From: Kyrpidia sp.
GTDB taxonomy: Bacteria > Bacillota > Bacilli > Kyrpidiales > Kyrpidiaceae
Assembly (NCBI GenBank): GCA_029960885.1
Contig: JASBVV010000046.1
Coordinates: 1-64,000, forward strand
DNA: 64,000 nucleotides
Direction of reading: 5' to 3'
Shown here: positions 18,766 through 28,344 of the stretch, in pieces
Numbering within the stretch: position 1 is the stretch's first letter
Layout: every line of letters begins with the position of its first letter
Notes under the pieces: model-generated
The model's input: only the letters and a program-made list of their open reading frames with translations
Told to the model about the DNA's origin: nothing
Databases searched by the model: none
Made by a program: the position numbers and the translations under genes

Positions 18766-19895
18766 GCGCCCGGGAGAGCGCCTTGGCGGACCGGCTGCTG
18801 ATTTGGGATCTGCAGTGGTTTGCCGAGGAGAAAACCGAAGCGCCCACGCCCAGGCGGCGTCAGGAGGCGCGAAAAGAAGGTCAGGTGGCCCGCAGCGCCG
18901 ACCTGACCGCATCCCTGGTTCTTTTGGCGGCGGTTGTGGCCCTGCGTGCTTTCGGCCCGGCCTGGATGGACGAGTGGCGAGACTTTTTTGCCCAATTCGT
19001 CGCGGCGGACCCCGACCGGTTCTCCACCGGCGACGGCCTGGTGGCCTGGGTGACGGGACATGTGGTCGGCGCATTCGCGAATCTCGTATTATTTCTCGCG
19101 CTGCTCGCCGGGGTCGGACTGTTGACGGGGTTTGTCCAGGTGGGGGGGCTGGCGGCATTCAAAGCGGTCGCCCCGCAGTGGAAACGGGTCTCGCCCGGCG
19201 AGGGATTGAAACGGCTGTTTTCCCTTCGCTCCGTGGTGGAGGGCGTGAAATTGGTGTTGAAACTGACGGTGCTGGGGGCGATCGGGTACAACTTGGCGCT
19301 GCAGGTGTTCCAACAGGCGGGCCGCTTGGGCGGCCTCGACCCCTGGGGTTTGGTTCAGTGGATGGGCCCTCAGTTGTGGAACGTCGCCCTGGAGGCGAGC
19401 CTGGCCCTGTTGGGGTTGGCGGTACTGGATGCGTGGTATCAACGGTTCTCGTTGGAACGGCAGCTGCGCATGACCAAACAGGAGGTCAAAGAGGAATTCA
19501 AGCGCACCGAGGGAAACCCCGCCATCAAGCGCAAAATCCGGGAACGGCAACGGGCCTTGGCCCAGCGGAGGATGATGCAGGAAGTGCCCAAGGCTTCCGT
19601 GGTGGTGACCAACCCGACCCATTATGCGGTGGCCCTTCGCTACGAGCCCGGAGCCATGGACAGGCCGGTGGTGGTCGCCAAGGGAGCGGATGTGTGGGCC
19701 CTGCGGATCCGGGAGACGGCCCGGGCTCACGGGGTGCCCGTCGTGGAGAATCCGCCTCTGGCTCGGCGGCTGCACGCCATGGTGGACATCGGGGAAGCCA
19801 TTCCTGAAGTGTTGTTTCAGGCGGTGGCCGAGGTGTTGGCGTACGTCTACCGGCTCCGGGGATGGCAATTGGAAGGGGGGCGGAATTCGCAATGA
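18762..19895 (+). CDS. flhB: Flagellar export switch protein FlhB
   Basis: Membrane protein that switches export from hook to filament substrates. 377 residues from the GTG at 18762, which overlaps the fliR stop; a TTG at 18783 is an alternative. The N-terminus has the family start LQWFAEEKTEAPTPRRRQEA, RKEGQVARS. Four transmembrane helices follow, then the linker MTKQEVKEEFKRTEGNPAIK. The cytoplasmic domain carries the self-cleavage site NPTH (VVVTNPTHYAVALRY). The end overlaps flhA. Confidence 0.96.
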   Translation: MSARESALADRLLIWDLQWFAEEKTEAPTPRRRQEARKEGQVARSADLTASLVLLAAVVALRAFGPAWMDEWRDFFAQFVAADPDRFSTGDGLVAWVTGHVVGAFANLVLFLALLAGVGLLTGFVQVGGLAAFKAVAPQWKRVSPGEGLKRLFSLRSVVEGVKLVLKLTVLGAIGYNLALQVFQQAGRLGGLDPWGLVQWMGPQLWNVALEASLALLGLAVLDAWYQRFSLERQLRMTKQEVKEEFKRTEGNPAIKRKIRERQRALAQRRMMQEVPKASVVVTNPTHYAVALRYEPGAMDRPVVVAKGADVWALRIRETARAHGVPVVENPPLARRLHAMVDIGEAIPEVLFQAVAEVLAYVYRLRGWQLEGGRNSQ

Positions 19896-21928
19896 AGCGA
19901 ACAGATCTGGCCGTGCTGATCGGCGTGATCGGGATCGTGGTCATGATGGTCATCCCACTCCCCCCTGCTCTGCTGGATTTTCTGTTGATCATCAATCTCG
20001 GTGTGTCCCTGATCGTCCTGCTGATCGCGATGAATATCCGGGAAGCCCTGCAGTTTTCGGTGTTTCCCGCCCTGTTGCTGCTGACCACGTTGTATCGTCT
20101 CGCCCTGAACGTCTCGTCCACCCGGTCCATTCTTTCCAGGGGGTATGCCGGGGAAGTCATCCAGACCTTCGGAGATTTCGTGGTTCGGGGCAATGTGGTG
20201 GTGGGGCTGATTGTGTTCGCCATTTTGGCCGTCATTCAGTTTGTGGTGATCACCCGGGGCGCCGAGAGGGTGGCCGAAGTGGCGGCCCGGTTTACCTTGG
20301 ATGCCATGCCGGGGAAACAAATCAGTATCGATGCCGATTTGAGCGCCGGGCTGATCACCGAGGAAGAAGCCCGGCGGCGGCGTCGTACGGTGGAACGGGA
20401 GGCGGATTTTTACGGCGCCATGGACGGTGCCAGCAAATTTATCAAAGGGGATGCCATCGCCTCCATCATCATTGTGGTGATCAACATTCTCGGCGGGTTC
20501 ATCATCGGCATCGCCATGAATCACGAGGATTTGAACACCGCGCTGAGCCACTATACGCTGCTGTCGGTGGGCGACGGCCTGGTCAGCCAAATTCCGGCGC
20601 TGTTGATCTCCACCGCCACCGGGTTGGTGGTGACCCGGGCGGCCTCGGACAACAACATGGGTCGGGATGTGATCACCCAGTTGTTGGCTTATCCGAAAAT
20701 GCTCTATGTGGTGGCCGGGGCTCTGGCTCTTTTAGGTCTCATGACGCCGATCGGCTTGGTGAAGACATGGCCTGTCGCCGGCGTGGTCGCTTACGGCGGA
20801 TGGCGCATGGGGAGACAGCTCCGGGCGGACGCCGTCAGGCAGCAGGCGCAGCAAGCAAAACAGGAGACGGAAGAAATCCGCACTCCGGAAAGTGTGGTGT
20901 CCTTGGTTCCGGTCGATCCGGTGGAGTTCGAGTTCGGGTATGGCCTGATTCCTCTGGCCGACTCCTCTCAGGGCGGTGATCTGCTGGACCGGGTGGTGAT
21001 GATCCGGCGACAGCTCGCCCTGGAACTCGGCGTGGTGTTGCCCGTGGTCCGGATCCGTGACAACATCCAACTGGCCCCGGACGAATACGTGATCAAAATT
21101 CGCGGCTCTGAAGTGGCCAGGGGCCGGCTGATGTTGGATCATTATCTGGCCATCAGCCCGGGTGTGGACGATCCTCGGGTGGTGGGCGTGGAAACCAAAG
21201 AGCCCGCCTTTGGGGTGCCCGCGCTGTGGATTCGGCCGGAGATGAAGGATCGGGCCGAATTGGCGGGATACACCGTGGTCGATCCTCCGTCGGTGGTGGC
21301 CACCCATCTGACCGAGGTGTTGAAGCGCCATGCCCACGAATTGGTGGGGAGGCAGGAGACGCGGCAGTTGCTCGATGCCCTTCGCCATCACCACGCCGCC
21401 CTGGTGGATGAAGTCGTTCCGAATGTCGTCGGCTACGGGGAGATCCAGAAGGTCCTGTCGAATCTGCTCCGGGAAGGGGTGCCGATCAGGGACCTGGCCA
21501 CCATTGTGGAAACCTTGGCCGATGCGGTGAAAAATACCCACGATCCGGACCTGTTGACCGAATTCGCCCGCCAAGCCCTTCGGCGAACCATTACCCTTCG
21601 ATGGGCGACGCCGGGCAAGCCCTTGTCGGCCATCACCCTGCATCCGGGGCTGGAGCGGCAGATTGCCGAGTCGATCCACCGCGGGGACTTCGGCACGTAT
21701 GTCGTATTGGACCCCCGGGTTCACCAACAATTGGTTCAACAGTTGGCCGACCAAGTGCGCCGGGTCATGGCCGCGGGCCAGCATCCGGTGATTGTCACGT
21801 CCCCGCACATTCGTGCCCACGTGCGTCGCCTGTTGGAGCGGTCATTTCCCGACGTTCCCGTCCTGTCCTATCAGGAGATCGATCCCGCGGTGGACGTTGA
21901 AACGGCAGGGGTGGTGAACGTGTCATGA
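19892..21928 (+). CDS. flhA: Flagellar export protein FlhA
   Basis: Largest export-gate component and proposed proton channel. 678 residues from the ATG at 19892, which overlaps the flhB stop and follows GAAGGGGGG. Eight membrane segments fill roughly residues 1-315. The FHIPEP-like region includes PALLLLTTLYRLALNVSSTR and the conserved FTLDAMPGKQISIDADLSAG loop. The cytoplasmic domain (about 330-678) docks chaperone-substrate complexes. Its stop overlaps flhF by four bases. Confidence 0.97.
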   Translation: MKRTDLAVLIGVIGIVVMMVIPLPPALLDFLLIINLGVSLIVLLIAMNIREALQFSVFPALLLLTTLYRLALNVSSTRSILSRGYAGEVIQTFGDFVVRGNVVVGLIVFAILAVIQFVVITRGAERVAEVAARFTLDAMPGKQISIDADLSAGLITEEEARRRRRTVEREADFYGAMDGASKFIKGDAIASIIIVVINILGGFIIGIAMNHEDLNTALSHYTLLSVGDGLVSQIPALLISTATGLVVTRAASDNNMGRDVITQLLAYPKMLYVVAGALALLGLMTPIGLVKTWPVAGVVAYGGWRMGRQLRADAVRQQAQQAKQETEEIRTPESVVSLVPVDPVEFEFGYGLIPLADSSQGGDLLDRVVMIRRQLALELGVVLPVVRIRDNIQLAPDEYVIKIRGSEVARGRLMLDHYLAISPGVDDPRVVGVETKEPAFGVPALWIRPEMKDRAELAGYTVVDPPSVVATHLTEVLKRHAHELVGRQETRQLLDALRHHHAALVDEVVPNVVGYGEIQKVLSNLLREGVPIRDLATIVETLADAVKNTHDPDLLTEFARQALRRTITLRWATPGKPLSAITLHPGLERQIAESIHRGDFGTYVVLDPRVHQQLVQQLADQVRRVMAAGQHPVIVTSPHIRAHVRRLLERSFPDVPVLSYQEIDPAVDVETAGVVNVS

Positions 21929-23181
21929 GAATCAAGCGATTTACGGCGACGGATATGGCGGCCGCCCTCGCTCGGGTGAGAGAGGAGCTCGGTGCGGACG
22001 CCGTCATTCTGAATACCAGAGAAGTGCCCGGGCGCCGGTGGTTGCCCTGGAGGGCGGGCAAGCGGATCGAGATCGTGGCCGCTGTGGAGGATGGACCCCG
22101 GGACAGCGCGGCTGTGCATGGTGAACGCCGCTCTCTTCCCGTCCCTTCGCCCGCGGAGTCTTCGCGAAGAAGGCAGCCCGTCGGCGCCGGACATCCCGCG
22201 AATCTGAACGGGCATCTCCCTTTGGGGACACATCCGGATCAGACCCGCAACGACGGCACGGGCCGGTTCTCCGGGCAAGGGGCTGCGGCAGGCCAGGGGA
22301 ACCGGTATCCGTGGTTTCCTCCGTCGGGCCAGGGCAACCGGGCGGGAGTGTCCGACGATGAGTGGCGGGCCCTCATTCGCAAACTGGCCTGCACCGGCCA
22401 GTCACCGGCGGCCTTGGTGCTCAATGAGCTGACCGGACGACTGGTGGCCGGAGGGATGGACGAAAGCCGGGCGCACGCCCTGGCCGAGTCCGCCGTGCTG
22501 GCGATGCCGGACGAAGGTCCCTGGGAGATGGATGTCGCGATGGACCGGTTGAGGGAGGTGATCCGAAACCAACTGGACCCCTGGGTGAGCTCCCCGATGT
22601 CTTCGGATTCTCGGGTGATCGCGATGGCGGGCCCGACCGGGGTCGGGAAGACCACCAGCATCGCCAAACTCGCGGCCATCGAGGCGCTGGACGCCGGCCG
22701 CCGGGTGGCGCTCATCAGCGCCGACACGTACCGGATTGCCGCTGTCGACCAATTGCGCACTTATGCGGAGATCATCGGCATTCCGTGCCTGGTGGTCTAC
22801 TCGACGGAAGAAATGCGTCAAGCCGTTGAACAGTTGAGCGGTTGTGACCGAATCTTTATCGATACGGCCGGGAGGAACTTTATCCAACGGGACCATGTCG
22901 CCCACTTGGCTGGGATGTTGGAGGCGGCGCGGCCGGATGAGACGTATCTGGTGCTGAGCCTTTCCGGGAAAGGCGCCGACCTGCGCCGTATGGTGGACGC
23001 CCTGCGGGACGTGCGCATCGACAAATATCTGTTTACGAAGGCGGATGAAACGGACAGTTTTGCCTCGGCACTGGATCTGGTCCTGAAGGAGACCCGGCCG
23101 GTCTCGTATATTACGACGGGGCAGAGCGTGCCCGACGATATCGTTGAGGCAACCCTGTCTTATCTGGTGGAACGGCTGTAG
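21925..23181 (+). CDS. flhF: Flagellar SRP-like GTPase FlhF
   Basis: SRP-family GTPase that sets flagellar placement and early assembly. 418 residues. The B domain (MRIKRFTATDMAAALARVRE, ELGADAVILNT) is typical. A disordered linker (about residues 45-135) is followed by the N domain and the G domain: [15 protein letters not shown] (G1), ISADTYRIAAVDQLRTYAE (G2 region), DTAGRN (G3) and TKADET (G4). The following gene encodes its activator FlhG. Confidence 0.96.
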   Translation: MRIKRFTATDMAAALARVREELGADAVILNTREVPGRRWLPWRAGKRIEIVAAVEDGPRDSAAVHGERRSLPVPSPAESSRRRQPVGAGHPANLNGHLPLGTHPDQTRNDGTGRFSGQGAAAGQGNRYPWFPPSGQGNRAGVSDDEWRALIRKLACTGQSPAALVLNELTGRLVAGGMDESRAHALAESAVLAMPDEGPWEMDVAMDRLREVIRNQLDPWVSSPMSSDSRVIAMAGPTGVGKTTSIAKLAAIEALDAGRRVALISADTYRIAAVDQLRTYAEIIGIPCLVVYSTEEMRQAVEQLSGCDRIFIDTAGRNFIQRDHVAHLAGMLEAARPDETYLVLSLSGKGADLRRMVDALRDVRIDKYLFTKADETDSFASALDLVLKETRPVSYITTGQSVPDDIVEATLSYLVERL

Positions 23182-23195
23182 GGTGGGGGAGAACG

Positions 23196-24086
23196 ATGGA
23201 TCAAGCGTCTGATCTTCGCAGGCGGGTGGCTGAGCGTACGCGGACCGGCGGCCATATCGACATGAGAACCCTCGCGGTGACCAGCGGCAAGGGTGGGGTC
23301 GGAAAATCGAATCTGGCGGTGAACATTGCTTTGGCCATTCAGGAGGAAGGGGCGAACGCCCTTGTTCTCGATGCCGACGTGGGGTTCGCCAACGTGGACG
23401 TGCTTTTGGGCCGCAGATCCGAGCGGACGATTGTCGATCTGGTCCAGCCGGGTGTTCGGCCGGAGGACGTGGTGCAGCGCGGTCCCTTGGGCATGCGCTG
23501 GATTTCCGGAGGTACAGCGCTGACCCACTGGGTGCATATGTCCAAAGAGCAGGCCGGAGCGTGTTTCGATAAATTGAGAGATTTGGAATCGGATGTGGAT
23601 TGGGTGATTGTCGACACCGGGGCGGGATTGAATGAAGCGAGTCTTCACATCCTCGGGGTGGTGGACGACATTCTGTTGGTGACGACCCCCGAGCCCACCG
23701 CGTTGGCGGACGCGTACGCGCTGATCAAAGTCGTGGTCCGTCGGCTTCCGGGAGTGTGCATCCGACTGGTGGTGAATCGGTGCCGGTCTTTTGCCGAAGG
23801 GCTGGAAACATCCAATCGCTTGACCTCTGTCTGCCAAGCGTTTCTCTCGTATGAGCCGGCGGTGGCCGGTTATATCCTGGAAGATCCGGCGCTCGGCCAG
23901 GCGGTCCAGCGCCAGATTCCCGTGCTGGTCGGCACCCCCAACAGTCGAGCCAGTCAGTGTATCCGACAGATTGCCCGCCGGGTGATGGGTCGGTCCGACG
24001 CCCAGCCGGAACGGCCCTTGGGTTCGGCCCGATCCGGCTGGCGAGAGTTTGTGTGGAAACTGCAACATGCGTTCGGACGCGGATAA
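23196..24086 (+). CDS. flhG: MinD-like flagellar number regulator FlhG (YlxH)
   Basis: MinD/ParA-type ATPase that stimulates FlhF and controls flagellar number and C-ring assembly. 296 residues. The deviant Walker A TSGKGGVGKSNLAVN, the switch DADVGFANVDVLLG and WVIVDTGAGLNE are present. The N-terminal basic segment (DQASDLRRRVAERTRT) corresponds to the FlhF-activating helix. The C-terminal helix that would bind membrane is less obvious. Its 3' end overlaps the start region of cheB. Confidence 0.93.
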   Translation: MDQASDLRRRVAERTRTGGHIDMRTLAVTSGKGGVGKSNLAVNIALAIQEEGANALVLDADVGFANVDVLLGRRSERTIVDLVQPGVRPEDVVQRGPLGMRWISGGTALTHWVHMSKEQAGACFDKLRDLESDVDWVIVDTGAGLNEASLHILGVVDDILLVTTPEPTALADAYALIKVVVRRLPGVCIRLVVNRCRSFAEGLETSNRLTSVCQAFLSYEPAVAGYILEDPALGQAVQRQIPVLVGTPNSRASQCIRQIARRVMGRSDAQPERPLGSARSGWREFVWKLQHAFGRG

Positions 24087-24672
24087 AAGGGCGGGGGCGG
24101 CCGATCTCGTGGTGATGGGGGCATCCACGGGGGGGCCCACCGCTTTAGCGGCGATTTTGTCCGGAATACCCAGGGAGTTCTCCTTGCCCATCGCTGTGGT
24201 TCAACACATGCCTCCGGCGTTCACCGCCGCTTTCGCCTCCCGGCTGGATCATGAGTCTGAACTTCACGTCACCGAAGCCCGGGACGGGGACCGGCTGGAG
24301 GCGGGTTCGGTGGTTATAGCGCCAGGCGGGCGGCAGATGCGGCTGCGGCGGGATTCCCGCGGATGGTTTGTGGAACTGGGCGAGGAGACTCCCTGGCATA
24401 ACCATGTACCGTCCGTGGATGTGTTGTTTCACTCGGTGGCCCGGGCGGCGGTGTTGCCGGTGATTGCCGTGCTGTTGACCGGGATGGGGAAAGACGGGGC
24501 GGAAGGGATGGAGGCCATCCACCGCAATGGCGGGATCACCATCGCACAGTCCAAAGAGAGTTCGGTGGTGTTTGGCATGCCTAGGGCGGCGATTGAACGC
24601 GGCTGTGTGGACTACGTCTCGAACCTACAGGAAATTCCCGCCCTCCTGATGAAGTTGTCCATGAACGGGTAG
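24067..24672 (+). CDS. cheB: CheB methylesterase without receiver domain
   Basis: Protein-glutamate methylesterase that resets chemoreceptors by demethylation. From the ATG at 24067 it has 201 residues and consists only of the catalytic domain; a TTG at 24049 would add six residues. The triad is visible: S20 (GASTGG), H47 (VVQHMPP) and D143 (LTGMGKDGAEG). Ordinary CheB has about 350 residues with an N-terminal phosphorylatable receiver. Here no receiver is encoded upstream, since flhG runs to 24086. Activity is therefore probably not controlled by CheA phosphorylation. Confidence 0.92.
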   Translation: MRSDADKRAGAADLVVMGASTGGPTALAAILSGIPREFSLPIAVVQHMPPAFTAAFASRLDHESELHVTEARDGDRLEAGSVVIAPGGRQMRLRRDSRGWFVELGEETPWHNHVPSVDVLFHSVARAAVLPVIAVLLTGMGKDGAEGMEAIHRNGGITIAQSKESSVVFGMPRAAIERGCVDYVSNLQEIPALLMKLSMNG

Positions 24673-24686
24673 GGGGTGGTGATACG

Positions 24687-26753
24687 ATGGAGAACAATCA
24701 ATACCTGGATATGTTTATTGAAGAAACGAAGGAACACCTTCAACAACTGAACGAACAGCTCCTGGTTCTGGAGAGGGATCCGGCGGACCATGACGCCATT
24801 CACGCCGTGTTCCGTTCGGCGCACACGATCAAGGGCATGGCGGCCACCATGGGATTCGAACCGATGGTGTGGGTGACCCACGACATGGAAAATGTGCTGG
24901 ATGCGATCCGGAATGGGCGCGCGCGCATCACCCCTGATCACATGGACGTCTTGTTCAAGGCGGTGGATTTGTTGGAGGCTCAACTGGCCGCGGTGGAAGA
25001 AGGGGCGGACCTGGCGGAGATTCGGACGGATGAGGTGGTTCAGGGACTGAAACGGTTGATCGAGGCGCCCCGGTCAGGGGAGGGTGGAACCGTTCTCGCG
25101 TCCGGAACGAACGCCTCCGTTCCGGCGTCGTCCGGTTCCGGGTCGGTGCCTGCGGAATCGGCTGCGGGGCCGGCGTTCGTTCTGGACGCGTACCAGCAGT
25201 CCGTGGCCGACGAGGCGAAACGGGAAGGATTCGGCGTGGTTCAAATTGCGGTTCGCCTGGATGAGGGGTGCGTGCTGAAAGCTGCCCGGGCGTATATGGT
25301 GGTGGATGCCTGCGAGCAGTTCGGTGAATTGGTCAAAGTGGAGCCGGCGGTGGAAGAGCTGGAACAGGGGAATCTGGACCTGGACATCCGGCTTTTGCTG
25401 ATCATGAAACAGGGCACGCCCGAGGCCGTCCGCCGGGCGTTGCTCGGGATTTCTGAGATTCGCGAGGTGACGGTTGAACCCTGGACCCGGCCGGCATCGC
25501 CCGAACCGTCGAGTCCCCCGGGCCATGCCCCGGGCCCGCCGTCGATCCGGGAGAAATTCCCGGCGAAAACGGAGCCTGCCAAAGAACCCTCTCCGAACCA
25601 CCGTAGCCTGAAGTCCGTGCGGGTGGATATCGAGCGGCTGGACGTGTTGATGAATTTGTTCAGTGAACTGGTGATCGATCGCACCCGGATCGAAGAATTG
25701 GCCAAACACTCCGGGCATCAGGATCTGTTGACCACGGTGGAGCACATGGCGCGGATCAGTTCGGACCTGCAGAACCTGGTGATGACCATTCGCATGGTCC
25801 CGGTGGACACGGTGTTCAATCGGTTTCCTCGGATGGTTCGCGACCTGGCCCGGGAATTGGGGAAAAAAGTGGATTTTACCGTCCGTGGAGGGGATACCGG
25901 ACTGGATCGCACGGTGATCGACGAAATCGGGGATCCTCTGGTGCATCTGTTGCGCAATGCCGTGGACCACGGATTGGAGTCGCCGGAAGAACGGCGGGCA
26001 CTGGGGAAACCCGAAACGGGTCGGGTGGAGCTGGTGGCCTATCATTCCGGGAACCACGTGTTCATCGAGGTGTCCGACGACGGCCGCGGGGTGGACAGGG
26101 AAAAAGTGATTCAAAAAGCGGTCGAGCGGGGCCTCGTCGAGCGGAGCGAAGCCCAGGCGATGACCGACGGACAAGTGTTCGACCTGCTGTTTCAGCCCGG
26201 TTTCAGCACCAAAGACGTGGTCAGCGACGTCTCCGGCCGGGGGGTGGGCCTCGACGTCGTCAAAAGCAAACTGGAACAGGTGGGCGGCAAAGTTCAAGTG
26301 GAATCCAAACCCGGACAGGGCACAAAATGGATCATCCAACTGCCGTTGACCCTGTCCATCATCCAGGCCATGCTGGTCAGTTTGGCCGGGGAAAAATACG
26401 CCGTGCCGCTGCATTCCATCGTGGAGACGGCCGTGATTCACCGCCAAGAGATCCGGGACCTTCACGGCCAGCAAGTGATCCCCTTCCGGGGGCGAGTCAT
26501 CCCCCTCATCGATTTGGAACGGCTGTACGAGCTTCACAGAGACGGGATCAGGGAAGAGGAGAATGTGTTGATCGTTCGGCGGGGTGAGCGGTTTGCCGCA
26601 TTCATCGTCGATGAATTCCTCGGTCAACAGGAGATCGTCCTGAAATCTCTGGGGCGTTACCTGCAGCAGGTGTTTTCCATCGCCGGCGCCACAGTGCTCG
26701 GAGACGGCCAGGTGGCCTTGATCATCGATTGTAATGCTTTTTTGGCGGCGTGA
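24687..26753 (+). CDS. cheA: Chemotaxis histidine kinase CheA
   Basis: Sensor kinase that phosphorylates CheY. 688 residues with an ATG after AGGGGGTGGTG. P1 (Hpt) has the phospho-acceptor H46 (RSAHTIKG). The P2 CheY-binding region (about residues 155-265) and a Pro-rich linker follow. P3 dimerisation starts at about 305 (VRVDIERLDVLMNLFSELVI). P4 has the N box (HLLRNAVDHGLE), G1 (VSDDGRGVD), F and G2 (GRGVGLDVV) boxes. P5 (about 545-688) is the CheW-like coupling domain. Confidence 0.97.
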   Translation: MENNQYLDMFIEETKEHLQQLNEQLLVLERDPADHDAIHAVFRSAHTIKGMAATMGFEPMVWVTHDMENVLDAIRNGRARITPDHMDVLFKAVDLLEAQLAAVEEGADLAEIRTDEVVQGLKRLIEAPRSGEGGTVLASGTNASVPASSGSGSVPAESAAGPAFVLDAYQQSVADEAKREGFGVVQIAVRLDEGCVLKAARAYMVVDACEQFGELVKVEPAVEELEQGNLDLDIRLLLIMKQGTPEAVRRALLGISEIREVTVEPWTRPASPEPSSPPGHAPGPPSIREKFPAKTEPAKEPSPNHRSLKSVRVDIERLDVLMNLFSELVIDRTRIEELAKHSGHQDLLTTVEHMARISSDLQNLVMTIRMVPVDTVFNRFPRMVRDLARELGKKVDFTVRGGDTGLDRTVIDEIGDPLVHLLRNAVDHGLESPEERRALGKPETGRVELVAYHSGNHVFIEVSDDGRGVDREKVIQKAVERGLVERSEAQAMTDGQVFDLLFQPGFSTKDVVSDVSGRGVGLDVVKSKLEQVGGKVQVESKPGQGTKWIIQLPLTLSIIQAMLVSLAGEKYAVPLHSIVETAVIHRQEIRDLHGQQVIPFRGRVIPLIDLERLYELHRDGIREEENVLIVRRGERFAAFIVDEFLGQQEIVLKSLGRYLQQVFSIAGATVLGDGQVALIIDCNAFLAA

Positions 26754-26767
26754 AAGGGGGGGATCCC

Positions 26768-27247
26768 ATGGAAGAAGAAGTGCGGGAATTGGACCGCGAG
26801 GTGAAAGTCATCGTTTTTCAATTGGGGAGTGAAGAGTACGGTGTGGAAGTCTACCAGGTGTTGTCCATCGAACGGATGCAGAAGATCACCCGGGTGCCGC
26901 GTACGCCGGCGTTTGTCAAAGGCGTCATCAATCTGCGGGGGGTGGTGACGCCGGTCATCGACCTCAGGGCCAGGTTTGGCCTGCCCGAGGCCGAGTACAC
27001 CGACGACACCCGAATCGTGGTCGTGGGCGTCAACGACATGGAGGTGGGGTTGATCGTGGATGCGGCCAATGATGTGATCGACGTGCCGTTGTCCCGGATC
27101 GACCCGCCTCCCGCGGTGGTCGGCGGGGTCAAGGCCGACTACCTGCGGGGGGTGGCAAAATTGGAAGACCGGCTGCTGGTGCTTCTCAACCTCGACCGGG
27201 TGCTGAACGCCCAGGAGGTGGCTCAGCTGAGTGCGATGTCATGGTGA
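26768..27247 (+). CDS. cheW: Chemotaxis coupling protein CheW
   Basis: Adaptor linking chemoreceptors to CheA. 159 residues from the ATG at 26768, preferred over a GTG at 26750 because AAAGGGGGG lies just upstream. The SH3-like fold signatures are present: VIVFQLGSEEYGVEVYQVLS, ITRVPRTPAFVKGVINLRG and VTPVIDLRARFGLP. It directly follows cheA. Confidence 0.96.
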   Translation: MEEEVRELDREVKVIVFQLGSEEYGVEVYQVLSIERMQKITRVPRTPAFVKGVINLRGVVTPVIDLRARFGLPEAEYTDDTRIVVVGVNDMEVGLIVDAANDVIDVPLSRIDPPPAVVGGVKADYLRGVAKLEDRLLVLLNLDRVLNAQEVAQLSAMSW

Positions 27248-27253
27248 ACGCCC

Positions 27254-27859
27254 ATGGAACGACTGAACGATCGCCATCTGGACGCCCTGCGCGAAGTGGG
27301 CAACATCGGGGCCGCCCACGCGGCCACCAGCCTTTCGGTGCTTCTTCAACGCCCGGTGCGAATCACCGTCCCCACGGTGCAGTTGCTCAGCTTTGATCAC
27401 GTCGTGGATGCCGTGGGGGGCGCCGAGGATGTCGTGGTGGGGACGTATTTTCGCATCGGCGGAGATTTTCCGGGGAATTTGTTTTTCATCCTGCCGGCGG
27501 AGTCGGCCAGGGTCGTGCTGCGCGCGATGTGGGGGGAGGGCTCTCTCGGGGACGATCTCCAGAGCGAGATGGCCGTGTCCGCCCTGGGGGAGATGGGAAA
27601 CATTTTGACATCCTCCTATCTCGTCTCCTTGAGCGATTTTACCCATGGAAAGGTGGAGACCACGGTTCCCGCGGTTGCGGTGGACATGGCCCAGGCGATT
27701 CTGCAGGTCGGGATGCTGACGGCGGATGCGGACAGTTGCCTCATCATTCATACCGGCGCCCACATCGAGGAACTGGATATATGGTGCCATTTCCTGCTGG
27801 TTCCCGATCCCGAGGGTCTGATGCCCTTGCTGACGGCCCTGGGGGTGCACGGCGGGTGA
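27254..27859 (+). CDS. cheC: CheY-P phosphatase CheC
   Basis: Adaptation protein that dephosphorylates CheY-P and works with CheD. 201 residues. Two phosphatase centres with the D/S-x3-E-x2-N pattern are present: DALREVGN and SALGEMGN, each followed after 22 residues by Pro, as in active CheC. Its stop overlaps the cheD GTG (GTGA), consistent with a CheC-CheD complex. Confidence 0.95.
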   Translation: MERLNDRHLDALREVGNIGAAHAATSLSVLLQRPVRITVPTVQLLSFDHVVDAVGGAEDVVVGTYFRIGGDFPGNLFFILPAESARVVLRAMWGEGSLGDDLQSEMAVSALGEMGNILTSSYLVSLSDFTHGKVETTVPAVAVDMAQAILQVGMLTADADSCLIIHTGAHIEELDIWCHFLLVPDPEGLMPLLTALGVHGG

Positions 27860-28344
27860 TTACCGGCAATGTGGTGCATGTGGGGATGGCTGATCTGAAA
27901 GTGGTTCATTGCCCGGACCGGCTTCGTTCTGTCGGATTGGGATCCTGTGTGGGTGTCGCGCTGTGGGATCCGGTGACGAAAGTGGCGGGACTCGCTCACG
28001 TCATGCTGCCGTCCGCCGAGGGATTCTCCTCGCCCCAACGGGCCAAATTTGCCGATACGGCGGTGGATTGGCTGGTGGAATTGATGATGGAGCGAGGGGG
28101 TCGCCGGGAGCGGCTTCAGGCCAAGCTGGCGGGCGGCGCCCAAATGTTTACCTTCGCCGGAAAAAACGACCTTTTGAAAATCGGGCCCCGAAACGTCGAG
28201 GCATCCCGGCGGGCTTTGGCGAAATGGTCCATTCCCGTCGTTGCGGAAGACGTGGGCGGCTCAACGGGGAGAACCATAGAACTGTACAGCGAGGATGGAC
28301 GATTGTGGATCCGCACGGTGCGAGGGGGAAGCATCGTTTTATGA
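27856..28344 (+). CDS. cheD: Chemoreceptor glutamine deamidase CheD
   Basis: Deamidates glutamines of methyl-accepting chemoreceptors and is regulated by CheC. 162 residues from the GTG at 27856, which overlaps the cheC stop; the frame upstream is a shadow of cheC. The catalytic Cys lies in LGSCVGVALWDP and the His in AGLAHVMLP. GGAQMF and GRTIELYSEDGRLW are also typical. Confidence 0.94.
   Translation: MITGNVVHVGMADLKVVHCPDRLRSVGLGSCVGVALWDPVTKVAGLAHVMLPSAEGFSSPQRAKFADTAVDWLVELMMERGGRRERLQAKLAGGAQMFTFAGKNDLLKIGPRNVEASRRALAKWSIPVVAEDVGGSTGRTIELYSEDGRLWIRTVRGGSIVL

Noticed and set aside
24687..26627. Reverse-strand frame of 517 codons opposite cheA
   Set aside because: Antisense shadow of cheA in GC-rich DNA; His/Arg-rich and unrelated to any family.
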